NCBI GenBank assembly: GCA_946811185.2
Contig: OX328112.1
Coordinates: forward strand, 23,465,558 to 23,529,557
DNA from: Hippopus hippopus
Taxonomy: Eukaryota; Mollusca; Bivalvia; Cardiida; Cardiidae
DNA length: 64,000 bases
Direction of reading: 5' to 3'
The translations under genes were made by a program, and so were the position numbers. The number at the start of each line of letters is the position of its first letter. The stretch's first letter is position 1. This document shows, piece by piece, positions 34,737 through 49,700 of the stretch. The notes under the pieces are model-generated. The model saw only the letters and a list, made by a program, of their open reading frames with translations. It did no database searches and was not told the DNA's origin.

Positions 34737-37700
34737 CTAAAGAATAAACAGTATTCATTTATTGTATCTTTTATGTACACATACATAAAAATTCTATGTT
34801 GGTGTTTGAGATAAAATTTTATTAAACAAGTCTAGGGAAAATGTTATTAAGTGAGCCTTTGGCGAGCTAAATAACATTTATTCTTGACAAGTTTAATAAA
34901 ATTTTATATCAAATGCCACCAAATGTCAGATTCTATTTATCACATAACAATGTTTAACAAATTACAGATCAGAAGTTGCAAAACCACCTATAGACCCACT
35001 GGCGGTAATATCCATAAAAACCCATTAACTTCTATGACATATGTACAAAATGACATAAAAAATGAAGTCATACAATTGTGATATTAAATGTGTATAAGAT
35101 AAGAAAATTTGTGATGGGTATATTACACTGGAAACAAGGCAGGTTATGTGATAAAGTGATATCTTGCACAAAAGTTAATGTCTCTGGGGTTTTTGTTCTA
35201 CACTCTTAATACCGTATTGTCTCCTTTTAACGCCCCCAGGGCTTTATATTTTCCAAGGGGGTGCGATTAACAGAGATAAAACGACAAAGAAATTTCCAAG
35301 AATGACAATAACACTCCTGCTCGGGTTTTAAGTTGGTGCCCATCGCCATTTGAGAAGCCCACTGTATTAATACAGACAATTGATTTTACCGCCCATCATG
35401 ATTCATTTGGACATCAAATAGCATTCACAATTAATATGGGACAATGGTCTTTGACACTTTCACTTTGTTAAAGTTCTACAATGTTAGATGACAAATTTTG
35501 TGTTGCCGACAGTTTATAACGCTATCAGAAGTGTATGCATATTCGGATAGTCAGGTGTTAATAACATCAATCTGTGAAGTAATTAAGATTATGCTGATGC
35601 CGTTAGTTTATACCAGCTGATTTATTTCAACTTTATTGATGGACTGAATGTCTGGGAGGCCCTTTTTCGATTAGAAAACAGCTGGAGGAGCATTAATTAG
35701 GGGGAGCAATACTAAGAGAAAACATGGTAGCTTTTAGGAGGGAGATACTATTCTAAGGATTAAATACGCCCCCCTCCCTCCCACACAGACACTTGTTTAA
35801 ACCTGTATGAGACAAGCTCTGGCAAAAGGGGGCTTGATGCATCTCCGTGATACATTACACTAAGCAAGTCATCACATAATAAAGGATTCATAATATACGC
35901 TTAGTCTAATGAATGACTGAAACAGAAGAAATAGTGGTCCTTGGACATCCAGAAAATTTCCGCCGAGGTCAGCCTGCAGGAACAGCGCAGGCTGACCTGG
36001 GTGGATACTTTTCGAAGATGCACTAAGCCCCCTTTTCACAGAGCGTGACTAATATATAATGTATGTGATCCTACCTGGCGACTCTATGTGGAACACTAAT
36101 TTTGGGTGGAGCTTTGAACACAACTGGTTGTTTGTCTTTGAACGCTTCATGTATATACATCATTCGCTCCTGGATGAGCTCTCTGAGTTTCTTCACCCAA
36201 ACCTGTTTGGTCTCTAGGGTCTGGGCTTTCAACACAATTTTGTATTCAGATATTGGGGCCCTGCCTGTCCAGAGGGAAAACTTGGTGGCATCCCCTTCTA
36301 TATGTTCTGTGATGTTGATTTCTGATATCTATGAAAATATGATTTTTACAGAATTACAAACATGCTGTGAGTGCTTATCAGATTCTATTGCTGATCAGAG
36401 TTTCACACAATGTTCCAGACTCCACTCAGCAAAGTAATGGACTTTAGTTTGTTGCCAAGTTGAGTCTAAAATGTGGTGTCTACTCAAGAATTAAGAATGT
36501 TACTAAAGTCTGTTAATAGTAGTGAAATGCATCTCAAATAACAGACTCAACTTAATTGGGGCCCAAATGGTAATTTAAAATGGCATTTCAAAGACAGGTT
36601 GATAGTGACCTTTTAAAAACCATAAGTATAAACTTGCATACATAAATAGCTTCATTTCAAAGAAAAGGTTGATAATAATTTTGACCATTAAGGTATTACC
36701 ATCCTAACGCTTCTAGCGCAACATGGAATAAAATTTCTTATTAGTTGATAAATAAGGATTTATATTGATATAATATTTTTGCTCATTTCTAACCGACCAG
36801 AAATTGATTTGTTTTCTATCTTGAAATTATTTGATGATATTTTTGTTAGTTTTCTGAAAAGGGAGGTAATTATTTTCTCCCTTTGTAATGAGAATAGAGT
36901 GGCTTTAGATTTATAAATGATAATTCTAAGAAGGAAAAAATGGAAAAAGTGGCTCGGTCAAAGTATTACAATAATACTCATTTTTAATCATAGCAAAACT
37001 TTTAGGATAATATTATTGTGCAAATAGATGTTTTTCATTAGAATGGTACTACCTTAACATCCCACTAATATCTTTAGATTTTATAGCAAATATGAAAAAA
37101 GATCTCTAAGTTAACAAAGCATTGCAAAGAAAGGTTTAGGGTAACTTTGACAGCTTACTAACATACCATGAGTTTAAACTTGCTCATATACTTTGTCTTC
37201 CCATTACTATCTTTGGATTCTTTGGCAAATATGAGACACATGTCAAACAGGAAGATATGGCGTTCACGGCCCTTCTTGATCAGCTGTTTAGGGTCCCAAA
37301 CGGTGAAGTTATCCTGCAGTATGACCTCGCCCAGGGCTTCAATACTATCCTCAAGCCCTTCAAGCATACTGAGATGCATGGCATCATTGGCTTTCTTTGG
37401 CACGTTGATCATTACCTCAAGAGCATCCTGTAAAATAAATTAATTTTATTCAATACATATTATATACTGTACGAGAAGCCCATTGGCAAGAGGGGTTTAT
37501 ATGCATCTCTGTTATGCATTTAACCAAGCAAGCCATCTCATAACTATGGATCCATAAAATCCACTTGTCGACTAACGAACCAAATAATAAGTAAGAATGG
37601 TCCTTGGACATGCAGAAAAGCTACAGATAGCAAAAAGTTTCGACACATGTCAGCCTGAGCGGACCATAGGCAAGTGCTCTTGAAAAAGACAAAGCTTTCC

Positions 37701-40700
37701 AAAAGAAGACAAGCTTCTTCCAAAAGAAGAGCAGCACTTTCCTACAGAAGATAAAAGCTTGCCTTAAAATTAAGTGCTTTCCAAAAGAACATCAGAGCTT
37801 CACAAAAGGAGACCAATGCTTAACCCTTTCCCAAACAATCCCTGGTTTTTACAGTGCTGGGAAAGAAGGCTTTTGAAAACACTGTAGGAAAAGGAGAAAA
37901 TGCTGGTAACCAGCATTTTCTCCTTTTCCCACAATGTTTTCTACTCTTTCATAGACAAAAATTATCATTTACATTACATTTGATTTGTTGTCTGCAAACG
38001 ATTTCAATTTGGTCTAGTCCAAAATTTTGTTGTTTGGGAAAGGGTTAATAAACTAGAGGCGCTTGAGCGCCTGTATCGCTCCACAGGCCTGATATTTCTA
38101 TAATGGCGAAAGGAAGTTTTTAACAATTATCATTCAATCCTGCATTTTAGCTCACTGAAGAAACAATTTGGTAGACAACCACCATAGGAACTTACCTGCA
38201 AAACAACAATGAAATCCAATGAATAGTTTTAGAGAAGAAATTTTTCAAAGATTTTACTTTATACCATAAAAGGAAAATGAGTCTCCCATAAAAGCCATGT
38301 TTTTTGACAGATCTTTTTTTTTTTAAGGAATTCTGTAAACCTGTATCTAAGGAACATTCCTGCAAAATAATAATGCTATCCAAATAGCGGTTTGGGAGGA
38401 GAAGATTTTTAAAGGTTTTTTACTTTGGTTGCCATGGCAACCAGAATTCTTCATGGAACACAATTATTTGAAGGAATTTGAAAGAGGACCACCAAAGGAA
38501 CATTCCTGTGAAATTTGGTAAAAATCCAGTCAATAGTTTCTGAGGAGAAGTTTTTTAAAGAAAAAGTTTACGGATGCATGCACGGACGCACGGACGAACG
38601 GACGAACGAACGGACGGACGGACGGACGGACGGACGACGGACACAACGCCATGACAATAGCTCTCTGGCCTTCGGCCAGTGGAGCTCAAAAACAAGAGGA
38701 CCATGATGGTCCTATATCGCTCACCTGAGTATATTTGTAACTTATATGGAATACCACATACAAATAATAGTATATCAAAGCCAGAAGCCATTCTTTTTTG
38801 ATAAGGCATACCCGGGGGAGGGGAGGAAAGCCATAATGTGACCCCAATAAGAATTACTCTAACAACTTTTGGCAGAGGGTCACCAGAACTTTGCTACAAA
38901 CAAAACATGAAAGTTTTAGTCTCTCACTTGTCACATGTAATTTTCTTCCTTTTCAATGTTAAATAGGGTGCGCCCGGGCAGAGCCCAAACTCCACCCAAG
39001 GGGTCAATTTTCAAAGTTTTGGTAGAAAGTCTCAAGATGATGTTACATACAAATTAAGAATGCTCTAGCCCTTATGATTTGTCAGAACAAGAGTTTTAAA
39101 AGATTTCCTTCTTTGTTTCTATGTAAAATTGGGTGCACCCAAGCAGAGCCCAAATATGACCCCAAAGAGATAATTTTAACATTTTTTATAAAGAGTCACC
39201 AGATGATGCTATATGCAAAATATGAATGCTTTAGCCCTTATGGTTTGTCACAAGATTTTAAAAGATTTCCTTCTTTAATTCTATTTAAAATAGTGTGTGC
39301 CCGGGCAGAGCCCAAATATGACCCCAAGGGGATAATTTTAACAATTTTTATAAAGGGTCACTAGATGATGCTACATGCAAAATATGAATGCTCTAGCCTT
39401 TATGATTTGTCACAAGAAGATTTTAAAAGATTTCCTTCTTTGTTTCCATGTAAAATAGGGTGCGCCCTGGCAGAGCCCAAATATGACCACAGAAATATAA
39501 TTTTCAGAGTTTTGGTAGAGGATCATCAGATAATGCTACAAACCAAATATGAATGCTCTAGCCATTATGGTTTGTCAGAAGAAGATTTTTTAAAGATTTC
39601 CTTCTTTGTTATTATGTAAAATAGCGTGCACCCAGGCAAAGCCCAAATATGACCCTAGGGGAATAATTTTAACAATTTTGGTAAAGGATCATCCAATGAT
39701 GCTTCATACAAAATATGAATGCTCTCGGCCTTATGGTTTGTCACAAGAGGATTTTTAAAGATTTTTGCCATTTTCAGCCATTTTGTCGCCATGGCAACCA
39801 GAGTTTTTGATGGAATTAAATTCTTTTAACAATTTTTGTAGAGCTTCATCCAAGGAACATTCCTGCCAAGTTTTATCAAGATTGGCCATCTGGTTTTGGA
39901 GGAGAAGATTTTTAAAGAAATTGTTAACGGACGGACGGACAGACGGACGGGCAGACGGACAGACGACGGACAATGACCGATCACAATAGCTCACCCAGAG
40001 CACTTCGTGCTCAGGTGAGCTAAAAAGACAATTATTTCTAAAGTAGGACCAGTGCTTTCCATACAAAGAGCAGTGCTTTCCATGAGTAGATCAGTATTTT
40101 AAAAAAGAAGAAAGTGCTTCCAAAAGGAGACCAGCACTTTCCAAAAGGAGACCAGCACTTTCCAAGAGGAGACAAGTACTTTCCAAGAGGAGACAAGCAC
40201 TTTCCAAAAGGAGACCAGTACTTTCCAAAAGGAGACCAGCACTTTCCATAAGGAGACCAGCACTTTCCAAAAGCAGATCAGCACTTTCCAAAAGGAGATC
40301 AGCACTTTCCAAAAGGAGACCAGCACTTTCCATAAGGAGACCAGCGCTTTCCAAAAGCAGATCAGCGCTTTCCAAAAGAAAATAGTGCTTCCAACTGGAG
40401 AACAGCACTTCCAAAACCGAGACCAGTATCTCCCAAAAGAAGATCCATGCTTTCCGAAAGAAGACCGGTGCTTTCCAAAAAGCTTTCCAAAAGAAAACAG
40501 TACTTCTAACTGGAGAGCAGCACTTCCCAAACCTAGACCAGTATCTCCCAACAGAAGATCCATGCTTTCCAAAAGAAGACCGGTGCTTTCCAAAAAGAGA
40601 CCTGCACTTTCCAAAAGTAGACCAGTGCTTTCCAAAGAAGAACAGTGTATCTAAAAGAAGACAACTGCTTTTCAAAAGAAGATCAGTCCTTTCAAAAAGA

Positions 40701-43700
40701 AGAACAGTGTTTCCTGAAGAAGACAAGTGCTTTCCCAAAGACAAAGAAGACCTGTGCTTTCTCAAAGAAGACCTGAAAACACATTGGCTGTAAATAATTG
40801 GAGCCAAGCTCTGGCAAAAGGGGCTTTCATGCATCTCCTTGGCGCATTTTACCAATCAAGTCACATAATTATGGATCCAAAAAATCCATTGAGTCCAAAA
40901 TTGACTAGATCTGGAGATAGAATGGCCCATACAGAAAATTTACAAATAGCAAGAAAGTTTTGACCCATGTCAGCCTGTGTGTACTGCGTGGGCTGACATG
41001 GGGCAATACTATTTACAGACATATTACACCCCTTTTTCACAGAGCATGCTTCATTTCCATTTGGCCAAGCATAAAATTCTGTCTTCTAGTGCTGAGTTAC
41101 AAGTTTACTGACCTTGATCTCCCCAGTATGACCTTCACAGCAGGACTGCAAGTCTTTCAGCAGCAGTTGGTACTTGGTGATTCTTTGTACAGGTTTTATG
41201 AGATAGGAGGCTAGAGGTTCATTTAACTGATGCTTCTTTTGCAAATCCTGGAATAAAATAGATCTAATCAGTTTTAGCACAATTATTTTTACAAAAAAAT
41301 CCTGCAAATTAATTCTTTATTCTAACATGACACGTGAATTCGGCTCTATAAACACAGTGCAACGAAAGCGTAGTAAAATCTACGATATTCTATGTAGAGC
41401 AATGAATAATCCACTTGGACTATCGCCCTCGTGGATTATTTATTGCGCCTCATAACTCACAACCGTGGTTTATTGAACGATAAACCACGATAGAAAGAAG
41501 ATTATTTCTTAAATAAACAACAAAATTTTGGACTTGTCCAGATCCAAAGAATTTGCAGACAACAAATGAAATATGACTGTTTATCACACAAAATTTTAGA
41601 CCAGCCCAAATCGGAAGAATTTGCAGATGACAAATATAATGTGACTCGAAAACTGAAATTTGCCTTTGGAAGGGTAGAAAACATTGTTGGGAATGGAGAA
41701 AATGCTGTTTCCAGCATTTTCTCCTTTTCCCTCAATGCTTTCAAAAGCCTTCTTCCTCAAGATTGTTAAAACTGCTTACAATTGGGAAGAGTCTAAATTT
41801 TAATGTTAGTGAAAAGGTTCAATCATTACACCTTGAAACAACTTTGCAACAGTTTTCAGCAATTTTCTCTTTCGCGCATGTCTACTGTAATACAAAATCG
41901 AATGTAGTCGTAAAGTATTGTCTCAGATCAGTCTGCACGAACTGCGCAGGCTGATCCGAGCTGACACTATATGCAAATGCCGAAATGCCACCTTTCGCGT
42001 GTAGCAGGCCAAATGTCTCAGTGAGATTTATAGATTCAAAAACAATTACCAACAAATGATATAGGACTTTGCTCCTCAACAAAAAAAAAATATAGTTAGA
42101 TTTCAACCCTCAATTGAAAATGTGGATTCAGTGTGGCAAATTAGAAAAAGTTGCTTCAACCACCCACTCCCTACAAGACTGCCCTATATAGTTAACAACT
42201 AATTAATTATTTGACGTTTTCAGTTGGTGGCAAATGGAGGAGGGTTTTGAGATGCTCATTCAATAAATGATAATTCATAGTAACTAAGACCCTTGTATCT
42301 GTGACAAACATACAAACCTCAAAGAATGTTCCAGCATGGTCCACTAACAACTGATTGGAGTCAGGTTTGTTCTTACAGTATGTTACATATATTGAAAATC
42401 TTTCAGCCTGTAGATAGAGAAGAAGGTCAAGTACAAATTTTTACCCATAGAGTACTGACAATTCATTCTGGAAATAAGATTCTTAGTCTAGCAATTTTAA
42501 GGCTGCCCATGTCTGGAGCTTCTGAGTGAAGCAAACAGTGTAGATCAAAGATCAGACAGCAAATTTTGTGCAGTCTGATCTTGATCTACACTGGCCGCAA
42601 GGGCAACTCAAGTAGAGAACGGCACTATAAGGGTTAAAAACTGTTCATGATGAAACTAGAGCTGTCACTGAATGTGACTTAATACCTCTGCCAGTGCTTT
42701 GACATAAACAGGCAATTACTAGTATTTTGTACACAGACGGACACATGGACGGACACACGGACGGACACACAGGCTGATTCCAGTATACCCCCGAAAACAT
42801 TCGTTTTGCGGGGGTATAATAAGCTAGGACTGTCGCAAGTTGACAAATACCCTCCCATCCCACTGGTTGCCCCATCACTGAATCAGGAAAAATTTCAAAG
42901 GGAGATAACTCTTAAAATGATTGACAAATTACCAAGAAAATGGCATATGCACAAGTTCATATGGTAGGAAGTCTTCAAATAAAATTTCAGCTAAACTGGT
43001 AGAAAAGTGCACGAGGAAGAGAATAGGACACGAAATGTATCTACCAAAGCATAGATGAACAGAAAACTTGATTTCAGCATATAATGCCCCCAACTTTTGT
43101 TACTTGTTTGTGTGGGGGGAGGGGTGGGGGAAGGGCAGATATAATGAACTCTAACAAACAACAAAACTTTAGACTTGTTCAAATTGAAAGAATTTGCAGA
43201 TAATGAAATAACTGTTACTCAAAATTTGAAGTCTGTTTTGGGAAGGATAAAAAACATTGAGGGACAGAGAGAAAATGCTGGTTATCAGCATTTTCTTCTT
43301 TTCCCACCATGCCTTTAACAGCTTTCTTTCTCAGGGGTCTTTAAAGGTTGGGGCTGTGTGGTAGAGGGTTAACACAACAAAAAAAATTTTGGACACAACC
43401 AAACTGAAAGCATTTGCAGAAGACAAATTAAATGTAGCTCAAAAGATTCATTTTTTAAAAGACTTCTCTTGCAAGGTCTTTAAACCCTTTACCACACGAA
43501 AAATTTTAGACCTGTCCAAATTGAAAGCATTTGTAGATGACAGTTTTAACGTGGCTCATATAAAATGATTTTTCTTTGATAGGGTAGAAAACATTGTTGG
43601 AAAAGGAGAAAATGCTGGTAACCAGCATTTTCTCCTTTTCCCGCAATGTTTTCAAAAGCCTTCTCTTTCAGGGGGTGTTAAAAGTCGTCATTGTGTGGTA

Positions 43701-46700
43701 AAGGGTTAAGAGTCAGGATTCTGTAATAATGAGTTTAACAATGAAAAAAACAAAATTACGAAAACTTACCCAAGTCACAAAACAATGACCAACATCTTCA
43801 GGTATAGTCTCATACTTTTCAAGCTCTTTTAGGAATAAACTGGAAAAAAAAAATGCACAATTCAGATGATCTTAGTATGTCAAAATTGATGCAAAATGAA
43901 ACATAGTATATAACCTGTTTTGATCTATAAGATTCTTAATGTAGTGTACTGGTAGTGTACTGGTCTATCCCACAGATAGATATAAATGTATAGCTTGGGT
44001 TTGTATAAGGGGATACTTATTGTTCGCCTTGGGACTTGGAGGTCCTGGGTTCAATCCCCGCCTAGGGAGGCTATTTGTCAGAACTGTTACATTAGGAAAG
44101 CAGACTGTGCTTTTACAGACAGTGTAGATCATCAAATGGTGGGAAGCCAGACAAGGTTGGGGTTACTTTAACCTTTTACCACACATTGCTGACTTTTAAC
44201 AACCCTAGGAAAAAAGCCTCTTGAAAACATTGTAGGAAAAGGAGAAAATGCTGGTAACCAGCATTTTCTCCATTTCCCACAATGTTTTCTACCCTATCAA
44301 AGAAAAATGGCACCATTTGAGCCTCATTGAAATTGTCGTCTGCAAATGCTTTCAACTTCGACAAGGCTAAAATTTTGTCATCTGGTAAAGGGTTAAGAAG
44401 GTTTAAGGAAGGACAAGGACATTCTTTCTGTATTGACTCTTTACCATAGACAGAATTTCAGACTTGTCCAAATTGCAAGCATTTGCAGGTGGCAAATACA
44501 ATGTGGCTCAACTTATGAAAGTTGTCATTGAAAGCACAGAAAACATTGCGGGCAAAGAAGAAAATACTGGTAACCACCATTTTCTCCTTTTCCCATAATA
44601 TTTCAAAAGCATTCCTTCACAGGGTTGTTAAAATGGGGACTGTTTGGCATAGGTTAAAATTTTAAGAGATTTTTGTTTTATCAAAATATGAAATTTCAGG
44701 TGAGCAGTATTCACAAAACAGTCTAAATTCAAATCTTGAATTTAGAATTCCATGATTCCATGATCACTCATCTGATTGGCTGAGATGGAATAATAAGTAC
44801 ACACAAAGCATTTTATACTCAGTTCTTATTCCTAATTTAAATTCACAGCATGTGATTTTCTCAGAAATTCTGTCTCACAAATCAGACATCTAGATTTGAA
44901 ATTTAGGAACAATTTTTAGAATACTCGATTTAAAATGAACAGTATGTGTATGTCAGTACTTTTTGATGATTTCTTTAGGCATAAAACATACATAACAGTA
45001 TGAACTCTTTTCTTACTGTTGACCATACTAGAAGCTTTTGTGGACAGTGTAGATCAAGATCAGACTGCACAGAAAATGCAGATTGATCTCTGATCTACAC
45101 TGTCCACTACTTTATCTTAGATAAAGGCCAAACTGTCTCTTCATTTTGCAGTGGAACTACATTTACAGCCAGTGAAAAAGTGTAAATTATTTACTTGGTA
45201 GTGAAAGAGTTAACACTTTGCCATAAAGTCCTTAGTTTCAATGATCCTGATGGAGAATGCTTATGATAACATTTTTGGAAAAGGAGAAAATGCTGGTAAC
45301 CAGCAATTTCTCCTTTCCCAACAATGTCTTCTACCCTTCAAAAGAAATATTTCAGTTATTGAATCATATGTTTTTTTTGTTGTCTGCGAGTGGTTTTAAA
45401 ATGGAAAAGTTTAAAAATTTTGTTGTCTGGTGAGGAGTTAAAAATATAAAATGGCAAACACATATGAAAATATATATTCCTCAGTTGAACTTGCATACTT
45501 CTGGGACAACCCTTGCACTAAACTGGGTCCAGGCCGTGGTAATTTCTTAATCCCAGTCTGTTATAGATCTTTGGTTTACACAAATGTTTATAAAGAATTC
45601 ATTACTTAAACTTGCACTTACTTATTATGGAATTCGTAGATCTCCTCTATATTACCAAACACCACTTTATGTTTTTTCTGTATACCAGAGGGCATAAAGT
45701 TATCTGGGTCTTGCATCTCATTCAAGTAACACTGAAATAAAACAGAAAAAGAGTCAGACAAGCAATCACTTCCTACTTTTAGCCGTTTTTGGAAATTTCT
45801 AGCAAAAGGTGTCAATGAAAGCACTGGGTTTAATCTTTACCAAATGACAAAATGTTTGCATCAACCTGATATCAAACCAGTAACCACCAGGTCATGAGTC
45901 AGATATGCTAACCACTGAGCTATCCGGCAGGGCTATGAAATAGGGAAGATCAGCCACTGACATTATACAATTAAAAACAGCTGATTTACGATCACTGGAA
46001 AATTGTGTCACAAGAAACTGCATCATTACAGTATCCTAAGTAATAAAAGGGACATAAAAAATGTCTCAGTTTTTGTACTAAAAGACAACACAAACAAGGG
46101 TGGGGCTATGGCAATACCTATGATTTCTTCGACGATAACCAAGCTAGACAAGATCTTGATCATACCTACCTTCACACATGTTTCAAGGTCCTTAACATAA
46201 GTTCTCTCAGTGTGTAACAACTCAGCCATGATGAATCTAAAAAATAAAAATATCCATTTTAAGCATTGAATTTTGTATATAACATCAAGGGAGCTTTTTA
46301 GGAAATCAAGATTTACAAACAATTTTACATTCATGGCAACATCTTGACATCTTAAACAATAGTGCTCTCCCAACCCCCCAAGTTTTTTAGTGAATATTGC
46401 AAATAAAGAATGATGCAAAATCTTTAACGATTTAAAGTTAAGATCAGTGGATACACAGTCAAATGGAAAATCTAATAAATCCAGAAATAGGATAGACTCT
46501 TAAACAGACAGCAAAATTTTACACTTGTCCAAATTCAAAGCTTTTGCAGATGACAAATTAAATGTGGGTGAACTGATGAAATTAGTCCTTGAAAGGGTAG
46601 AAAACATTGTGGAACAAGAGCGGCAGATTGTCACAAGATACGCCCGTCCCACCGCCAGTTGTCCAGGGGGGATAATAATCGTAAAGGGCAAGTAGAGGAA

Positions 46701-49700
46701 AATAGTAGTGCAGCAGAAATCATGTAAGTGATTGAAATAGGCATGAATGTCTCCTCTAATGTTAAGGAAACACGCACATAAAGTTTCAGGTCATTCAAAC
46801 ATGAAAAGACAAAGTTATATTGTAGAGAAGCATGAAAAGCTGTAAAAAAAAAATATGATTAATAGGGAATAATTCCAAAAGGGCATTAGGTAAGGTTACC
46901 GCTCCAGTGCATTGCACTTTTTGTAACTGCAACAAACATGTTTACCAAGTCTCCAGTCAATTTGACTTGAGGTGACAAAGTTCCATTCCGGACAAGCAAG
47001 AAATACTGTAAATATGAAGATCAAAGTGGAATTACTCAAAATCTGCGCTAGGTAGAATTATTGTCCTTGAGCACTGTACTCCGTTATATTGCAACAAACA
47101 TGCATACCAAGTTTGAAGTCGTTCTGACTTGAGATGACAAAGTTATATTCCGGACAAGCACTAAATGCTGTAAAAATGACGATCATAGGGAAATAACTCA
47201 AAGAAAGCACAAGGTAGTTACAATTCTTGCGCACTGCACTTCCAAATATTGCAACAAATAAGCATACCATATTTCAAGTCATTCCTACTTAAGATGACAA
47301 AGTTATGCTCCGGACAAGCAAGAAATGCTATAAAAATGAATATCAAAGGGAGAGTAACTCAAAATTTGTGCTAGGAAGAGTTATGGTTCTTGTGCACTGT
47401 ACTCCGTAATTTTTCAACAATCATGAATACCAAATTTGAAGATGTTCAGATTAAAGATGACAAAGTTATATTCCGGACAAGCAGAAAATGCTGTAAAAAT
47501 GACAATCAAAGGGAAATAACTCAAAGACAGCACGAGGTAGAGTTATGGTTCTTTCGCACTGTACTCCGTATTATTGCAACCAACACAAATGCCAAGTTTC
47601 AAGTCAATCGGACTGGAGATGACAAAGTTATGCTCTGGACAAGCAGAAAATGCTGTAAAAATGACGATCAAAGGGAAATAACTCACAGATAGCACAAGGT
47701 AGAGTTATGGTTCTTTTGCACTGCACTCCGTATTATTGCAACGCACACAAATGCCAAGTTTCAAGTCAATTGGACTGGAGATGACAAAGTTATGCTCCGG
47801 ACAAAGAACTGGACGCCGCCCGCCTGGACGCCATGGGTGATCCCATAATACATCTCGTCTTCGACGGGCATATAAAAAGGAGAAAACGCTGGTTACCAGC
47901 ATTTTTTTCTTTCTTGGGCTATGTTTTGAAGTCTTCTTTTTGAGGGTCTTTAAAACTTGGCACTGAGAAGTAAAGGGTTCATAGAGGTAATATTCTTTTA
48001 AGGAAAATGAGGGTTTACTTTTCTAACAATATGAAAAACACTGGGAGAAAAAGTATTTGCTAGTAAAACACAATTGCTCCTTTCCAAAAAGTTTTTAATA
48101 GCTGCACACAGTATGAGCATAAAAAAATATGGGCAATGCTCTGTAAAAAAGGGTTTTAGTGCATCTGTGACACATTATACCAAGCAATTATCACATAATT
48201 ATGGAACCATAAAATCCATTTTGTCAAACAATCGACTGAATTACGAGGTACACTGGTCAATGGGCATCAGACAATTCAAGGTTAGCAAAAGGTTTCGGCC
48301 CATGTGTCAGCCTGCACAGACTGCGCAGGCTGATATGGGTGAATGCTTTTTGAAGATGCATTAAACCAGTTTTTCACAGAGCATGGCTCATTATGTATAG
48401 TAAAAGCTTAATTCTGAAACCAAACACATACTCTCTTCTGCGAGCTGACCGTCTCTTTTCTTCTGTAAGCTCTTTGGGTGTTTGTTTAAATACTTTCTCT
48501 TCCAGTGAAGAGTCACTGTGTCGCTGAGATTCTTCTTCCTTCTGTGGCTGAAATAAAATGTTATCTTATTGAACATTTAACAGTGTATGAAGTAGTTCCA
48601 CAAAATATAGGTTCAGCCATTCCAGAAATCTTAATTAATAAAGTCTTACTTAAACAAAAATAAAGCCAAGAACCTAGGTGTAATCCGTAAGGTGAAGTTC
48701 CTTTTTCCTAAGGATTCAGTTACTTGTTATATATGTTGATTGACTGTACGATGTTTAAAGCCATTTTCAACATTATTTCAGTTATATTGCAGCAGCCAGT
48801 GCACCTATCCATGCTTTCCTGGAGTCATTTCTACCAGTAATCCACACTATTTTCTTTCCAAGCCAGGGATCAAACCCAGGACGCCCTGTTCTCAAGTCCT
48901 GCAAGCTACCGGGGCTCGGCTGTAATATATGTACCAGATAATTTTTACAAATTCCTAACTATGTGATCACTTGCTTTGTATCACGCATCATGGAAACATA
49001 TTACAACCCCTATAGCAAGTGCATGGCTCATTTGTTTTAGGATCAAACCCTTATAGCATCAAGCACAATTTAAGTTGCTTTAAAATAAAACATCCGACTG
49101 CTCCGAAACAGCCTTGGAACTGTGATATCATAATGAGCCACACTCTGTGAAAAGGTAGTTTAATGCATCTGCAAAAAGAATTGAACGAGGTTAGCCTGTC
49201 TGGGCTGAACTGTACTGAAACTTTTTTTGCTTTTGGTCTTTTTTTTGGCAATGCTAGATAAATGGTATTCCTATTTTCATGTAGTACAAACATAATATGG
49301 CTTGCAACACGCGAAAAGTGTCACTGGGACATATGCGTAAAGTGTCGTCCCGGATCAGCCTGCGCAGTCCGCGCAGGCTAATCCGAGATGGCACTTTACG
49401 ACTACATTAGATTTTGTCCTACAGTAGACTTGCACAAAACAGAAATAATAAAAAAACGGAAAGCGTCGTCTCGGATCAGCCAGCGCGGACTGTGTAGGCT
49501 GATCCGGGACGACGCTTTATGTGAATGTCCGAATGCCCCTTTTCGCATGTTGTGGGCCATATATGAGCCATGCTATAGGAAAAAGGGGTTTAATACATTT
49601 CTGTAATGCAGGATACAAAGCAAGTCATCGCATAATCATGGATCCATAAAATATATTTTTTGAAACAACCGGATGAATCCTGAGATAAACTGGTCCTTTA

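Noticed and set aside
37168..37443. Plus-strand frame of 91 codons opposite exon 16
   Set aside because: Antisense shadow of the PH/DH exon.
40091..40855. 254-codon minus-strand open frame with LLLESAG-type heptads
   Set aside because: It is made entirely of a 21-bp minisatellite (multiple of three), other frames are open too, and it lies in a trio intron with no splice or start support.
46026..46418. 130-codon minus-strand frame around exon 11
   Set aside because: Only 46170-46236 matches the RhoGEF family; the rest is intron read-through in an open frame.
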